Assembly (NCBI GenBank): GCA_900752445.1
Contig: CAADVN010000095.1
Location: 1 to 10,027 of the forward strand
Length of the DNA stretch: 10,027 nt
Direction: 5' to 3'
Origin: an uncultured Oscillospiraceae bacterium
GTDB taxonomy: Bacteria > Bacillota > Clostridia > Oscillospirales > Oscillospiraceae
Part shown: piece by piece, positions 7,403-10,027 of the stretch
Layout: every line of letters begins with the position of its first letter
Position numbering within the stretch: position 1 is the stretch's first letter
Made by a program: the position numbers and the translations under genes
The notes under the pieces: model-generated
What the model was told of the DNA's origin: nothing
Database searches by the model: none
What the model saw: the letters and a program-made list of their open reading frames with translations, nothing else

Positions 7403-7412
7403 CCCCGCCCGG
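7396..7412 (-). other. Frame break in the permease gene at a G-rich run
   Basis: The N-terminal frame ends at TGA (7398-7396) right after a G-rich stretch on the minus strand (GGCCGGGCGGGGGCGC, with five G at 7406-7402). The -1 frame continues without interruption as ALRYESLSAEVQDALDEA, exactly the coiled-coil lead-in expected there. Loss of one base in the run explains the shift. Whether it is real or a sequencing or assembly error cannot be told from one sequence. Confidence 0.8.
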
Positions 7413-8154
7413 CCGCGAGCGGCTCGAGCTGCGCAAGGTACTCCGCCTCTGCGGCCTCGTACTCGTCCGAGAAGTAGTAGAGCCCGTCAAATTTGCTGCT
7501 GTCTATGTAGGCGGTGGTGTAGCAGTCGCTGTAATTTTCCGTGTCGAAGGCACACTTGTCGAGCGCGACGAAGTACTCGTTCGAGCCGAGGCCCGCGTCG
7601 GCGGTGCCGCGCGTGTCCTCCAGCCCCGTGCAGACGTAGACCGGCAGGTTCACGATGCCCGTGACGGTGAACTCCGTCCCGAGCAGGCAGCCGTCGTTTT
7701 CGAGCGTGATGGTGTCGCCGACCTTTATGCCGCGCTCGGTCGCGAGCCGCTCCTCTATGGCGGCCTCGTCCGCCTCAGCGGGCAGCTCGCCCTCTACTAT
7801 GACGGGCGTGTTCATCGTCTCGAGCAGGGAGCGGGCCTGCACCAGCACTCGCTCGCTGCCGGAATGGAGCAGCACCGAGTCGGTGTAGCCGCCCTCGACG
7901 GAGCGCACGCCGTCCCAGCCGGCTATGGCGTCGATGTCCTCCTGGGTGATGCCGTTGGCGCAGCTTATCTCGAGCGACTCGAGCCGGTTTTCGACGAAAT
8001 ACTCGTCCGCGCGCCGCAAAATGGCGTGGGCGGAGGACTGGAAGCCCTGGAATATGGCGATGCTGACGCCCGCTATGACCGCGACGGCGAGGAAGGAGAC
8101 CCCGCTCTTGCGTATGCTGCGCAGCAGATGTTTAAGTCCCGTGCCCTTCATCAC
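7396..8154 (-). CDS. FtsX-like ABC transporter permease, N-terminal part (before frame break)
   Basis: 252 codons from GTG 8154, or 251 from ATG 8151. AAGGAG lies 8 bases before the GTG and 11 before the ATG; the ATG shares one base with the ATPase stop (TGATG), the GTG four (GTGA), so both are credible. Residues 1-18 are basic and cytoplasmic (KHLLRSIRKSG), 19-37 form the first membrane helix, and about 45-240 form the extracytoplasmic MacB-like periplasmic-core type domain, including a beta-rich IKVGDTITLEND...FTVTGIVNLP stretch. The frame ends early, at Gly-Arg-Gly-Arg-stop, in the middle of the linker to the coiled coil; permeases of this class do not end here, and the rest follows in the -1 frame. 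Together with that part it is one gene, broken by an indel or by a sequence error. As it stands the product would be a single-helix fragment. Confidence 0.85.
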   Translation of the reverse strand: MMKGTGLKHLLRSIRKSGVSFLAVAVIAGVSIAIFQGFQSSAHAILRRADEYFVENRLESLEISCANGITQEDIDAIAGWDGVRSVEGGYTDSVLLHSGSERVLVQARSLLETMNTPVIVEGELPAEADEAAIEERLATERGIKVGDTITLENDGCLLGTEFTVTGIVNLPVYVCTGLEDTRGTADAGLGSNEYFVALDKCAFDTENYSDCYTTAYIDSSKFDGLYYFSDEYEAAEAEYLAQLEPLAAGRGR

Positions 8155-9374
8155 CAGACCAACTCCTTCGCGGCGGCGGGATGCCTGTTTACGATGATCT
8201 CAGCCACGACCCCGCCCTTCATGCGGATGACGCGGTTGGCCATCTTGGCGATCTCCTCGTTGTGCGTGACCATGAGCATGGTCGTGCCGGACTTGATGAC
8301 CTCCTCGAGCACGGTGAGGAGCTCTATGCTGGTCTCGTAGTCGAGCGCCGCCGTGGGCTCGCCGGCGAGGATGAGGCGCGGCTTTTTCATGAGCGCGCGG
8401 GCGATGGAGACGCGCTGCTGCTGGCCGCCGGACATCTGCGAGGGGTAGTTGTCCTTCCTGCCCAGGAGCCCGACCCGCTCCAGCGCGGCCTCGGCGTCCA
8501 TCGGGTCCTCGCACAGCTCGCCGATGAACTCGAGGTTCTCCTTCGCCGTCAGCGTGGGCATGAGGTTGTAGGCCTGGAAGATGAAGCCCACGGAGTGCCG
8601 CCTGTACATGGTGAGGGTCTTCTCGTCGGCGTGGGAATAGTCCTCGCCGTCAAAGAGGAAGGTGCCGCCGGTGAGCTGGTCCATGCCGCCTATGATGTTG
8701 AGCATGGTGCTTTTGCCGCAGCCGGACTCGCCGAGGATGACAAGGAACTCGCCCTCGCGCACGTCGAGGTTCACTCCCTTGAGTATCTGTATCTGCGTGT
8801 CGCCCTGGCCGAAGACCTTCGTCACGCCGCGCAGGGAGATGATGGACTTCTTCTCCTCCGCGAAGCCGAGGTTCAGGCCGCGCCCATCTATGGCGATGGC
8901 CGTGAGCATGGCGAGGTTTTCGCACAGGTCCACGTCCGCGTCGTCGTAGAGCGAGCCGTCCCTCTTGTTGATGATCTGTATGCAGCCGATGGTCTCATAC
9001 TTGTTGATGAGCGGGACGCAGACCATGCTCCGCGTCACGAAGCCAGTGGCCTCGTCAAAGCGCCCGGCCCAGCGCTCGTCTTTCTGACAGTCCTTTACGA
9101 CTGTGGTCTTACCGGACTGCACGACCTGGCCCGCTATGCCTTCGCCCTCGGCCAGGCTCATGCCCGTCAGGTCTGCGCCGCCTATGGTGAAAGAGGGATA
9201 GATCCTCCTGTCACCGGCGGAGTTGTAGAACCAAATGGTGCCCGCTTCGGCGCCAACAGCCTTGACCACTTCGCCCAGACTGGTCCGCAGCGCGTCCTCG
9301 AGCGAATCCGCCTCCTGCAGTAGCTTTGTTATTTCCCAAACCACCTGCGTGTAATTTATCCTATTGCTTTTCAT
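8151..9374 (-). CDS. GAF domain fused to ABC transporter ATP-binding subunit
   Basis: 407 aa from ATG 9374, chosen because GAGGG sits 8 bases upstream; the frame also allows GTG at 9422 and ATG at 9404, but neither has as good a site. Residues about 8-165 form a GAF sensor (EDALRTSLGEVVKAVGAEAGTIW..., VCVPLINKYETIGCIQIINK). It carries N136-K137-x5-Y143-x3-D147, resembling the NKFDE motif of cyclic-nucleotide-binding GAF domains. Residues about 176-400 are a MacB/LolD-type ATPase: Walker A GESGCGKS (215-222), Q-loop Gln267, signature MSGGQ (314-318), Glu339, D-loop Asp345 and switch His371. The Walker B segment reads LILAGEPTAALD, with Gly338 where Asp is the norm. It is the first gene of the operon and overlaps the permease start. 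It probably powers that permease, with GAF as a regulatory input. GAF-ATPase fusion is clear from sequence; the ligand is inference. Confidence 0.92.
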   Translation of the reverse strand: MKSNRINYTQVVWEITKLLQEADSLEDALRTSLGEVVKAVGAEAGTIWFYNSAGDRRIYPSFTIGGADLTGMSLAEGEGIAGQVVQSGKTTVVKDCQKDERWAGRFDEATGFVTRSMVCVPLINKYETIGCIQIINKRDGSLYDDADVDLCENLAMLTAIAIDGRGLNLGFAEEKKSIISLRGVTKVFGQGDTQIQILKGVNLDVREGEFLVILGESGCGKSTMLNIIGGMDQLTGGTFLFDGEDYSHADEKTLTMYRRHSVGFIFQAYNLMPTLTAKENLEFIGELCEDPMDAEAALERVGLLGRKDNYPSQMSGGQQQRVSIARALMKKPRLILAGEPTAALDYETSIELLTVLEEVIKSGTTMLMVTHNEEIAKMANRVIRMKGGVVAEIIVNRHPAAAKELVW

Positions 9375-9444
9375 TTTGACCACCCTCTGCACCAGTATGG
9401 ACATGCGGCAGCGATTTATCACATTCTGCCAAAAAACTTTTAAT

Positions 9445-9472
9445 AGTTTACCACATTAGTATGCTTTTTCAA
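9445..9472 (-). promoter_or_regulatory. Candidate promoter of the minus-strand operon
   Basis: On the minus strand TTGAAA (9472-9467), a 16-base spacer, then TAAACT (9450-9445) preceded by TGG, an extended -10 form. The start of transcription would be near 9438, leaving a leader of about 64 bases before ATG 9374. The surrounding AT-rich island stands out in this GC-rich sequence. Found by eye only. Confidence 0.5.
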
Positions 9473-9527
9473 GGCGCGCAGGGGCGCGGTATAAATTTTT
9501 TTTAACACACCGGCGCCGGATTGACTG

Positions 9528-9556
9528 TTTACGCGGGCGGCAAAGCGTTGTATCAT
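9528..9556 (+). promoter_or_regulatory. Candidate promoter of the GH42 gene
   Basis: TTTACG (9528-9533), 17-base spacer, TATCAT (9551-9556) on the plus strand. Transcription would start near 9563, about 23 bases before the ATG. A perfect 10-bp palindrome, CCGGCGCCGG (9510-9519), lies just upstream of the -35 and could be an operator, though GC content makes chance occurrence plausible. Confidence 0.5.
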
Positions 9557-9585
9557 GGTCACAGAAGCTGGAAGGGGGCGGTACG

Positions 9586-10027
9586 ATGTACCTCGGCGTG
9601 GATTACTATCCCGAGCAGTGGGAACCCTCGCTGCTTGAGGAGGATCTGGACCGGATAGCCGAGCTGGGCTGCAATATTATAAGGATAGGCGAGTTCGCAT
9701 GGCGCATCATGGAACCGGAGGAGGGGAGATACGACTTCTCGTTCTTCGACAGGGTTATAGAAACGGCGGACGAACGGGGCCTGGACGTCATCTTCGGCAC
9801 GCCGACCGCCGCGCCCCCGGCCTGGCTCGCTCACCGGTATCCGGATGTGCTTTCCGTGGATGAAAACGGACTCCGGCGCGCCTTCGGTGGGCGGCACGTC
9901 GCCTGCTACAGCAGCCCGGATTATCTGGAGCACTGCGAAAAGATAACCCGCGCCCTGCTCGAACACTACCGCGGAGAAGAACGCATCGCAGCCTGGCAGA
10001 TAGACAACGAGCTTGGCCACGAGGGAA
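9586..10027 (+). CDS. GH42 beta-galactosidase, N-terminal part (runs off the window)
   Basis: 147 codons are visible from ATG 9586; the frame is open at the window edge. GAAGGGGG (9571-9578) lies 7 bases upstream as ribosome site. The start YLGVDYYPEQW, then NIIRIGEFAW (30-39), EGRYDFSFFD (46-55), GTPTAAPPAWL (71-81) and the stretch G-R-H-V-A-C-Y-S-S-P are diagnostic of glycoside hydrolase family 42. The segment WQIDNELGHEG holds Asn141-Glu142, the expected acid/base catalyst; Cys107 matches the first zinc-site cysteine known in some family members. The nucleophile and the C-terminal domains lie outside. No signal peptide, so it is probably cytoplasmic and hydrolyses imported galactosides. 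It is divergent from the operon and has no evident functional tie to it. Full proteins in this family are about 650-700 aa. Confidence 0.93.
   Translation, partial: MYLGVDYYPEQWEPSLLEEDLDRIAELGCNIIRIGEFAWRIMEPEEGRYDFSFFDRVIETADERGLDVIFGTPTAAPPAWLAHRYPDVLSVDENGLRRAFGGRHVACYSSPDYLEHCEKITRALLEHYRGEERIAAWQIDNELGHEG

Noticed and set aside
7396..7412. Programmed -1 ribosomal frameshift joining the two permease parts
   Set aside because: The direction fits, but no X-XXY-YYZ slippery heptamer is in phase (codons GGG CGG GGG CGC TGA) and frameshifting is not known for this family; an indel or sequence error is simpler.
7137..7490. Third-frame minus-strand open frame at the permease frame break
   Set aside because: Arg/Gly-rich translation caused by the 21-bp repeats; the -1 frame carries the real coiled coil.
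8181..9323. 380-codon plus-strand open frame opposite the GAF-ABC gene
   Set aside because: Antisense of a gene with all ABC motifs; no independent support.
9375..9422. GTG at 9422 as start of the GAF-ABC gene
   Set aside because: It adds 16 residues without domain content, lies in the probable leader and has no clear ribosome site; ATG 9374 does.
9475..9503. Plus-strand hairpin followed by a T run as terminator
   Set aside because: Only a 5-bp stem (CGCGC/GCGCG), with a gap before the T run and no plus-strand gene upstream in the window.
9521..9556. TTGACT at 9521 as the -35 of the GH42 promoter
   Set aside because: The spacer to TATCAT is 24 bases, too long for a standard promoter; TTTACG at 9528 gives 17.

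Overview
The window looks like a piece of a GC-rich, low-level Gram-positive (Clostridia/Firmicutes-type, plausibly gut) chromosome. Three S-layer-homology modules, Shine-Dalgarno sequences of the AGGAGG type, GTG and TTG starts, a (TDEP)n surface linker and a GH42 glycosidase all fit this; the taxonomic guess is inference only. I see no rRNA, tRNA, CRISPR array, insertion sequence or phage gene, and no gene-free stretch over 300 bases.

Layout: almost the whole window (about 9374 down to 42) is one minus-strand gene cluster that behaves like a single operon. It runs from a promoter-like sequence near 9445-9472 to a perfect hairpin at 1-22. In transcription order: (1) a GAF domain fused to an ABC-transporter ATPase; (2) a large two-module FtsX-like permease with a long coiled coil, its reading frame broken near 7400; (3) a metallo-beta-lactamase-fold hydrolase; (4) a membrane-anchored FecR-domain protein with a TDEP repeat linker and a beta-rich tail; (5) a CHASE2-3TM-class III nucleotide cyclase; (6) a secreted NHL beta-propeller with three SLH modules. 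Junctions are tight: 1-4 bp overlap, 10 bp, TTGA overlap, 18 bp, ATGA overlap. On the plus strand a divergent GH42 beta-galactosidase starts at 9586 and leaves the window at its right edge.

How the genes may work together (inference): the CHASE2 cyclase would receive a signal outside the membrane and make a cyclic nucleotide, most likely cAMP from its active-site residues. The FecR and NHL-SLH proteins would sit on the outer face and cell wall as sensor or partner proteins. The MBL hydrolase could degrade the cyclic nucleotide, and the GAF domain on the ATPase could read it and gate the exporter. Every component family is known; what is worth testing is their combination as a wall-sensing, second-messenger-gated ABC transporter. 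Two blemishes cut against full function in this particular sequence: a one-base frame break in the permease, and a Gly in place of the Walker B Asp in the ATPase.
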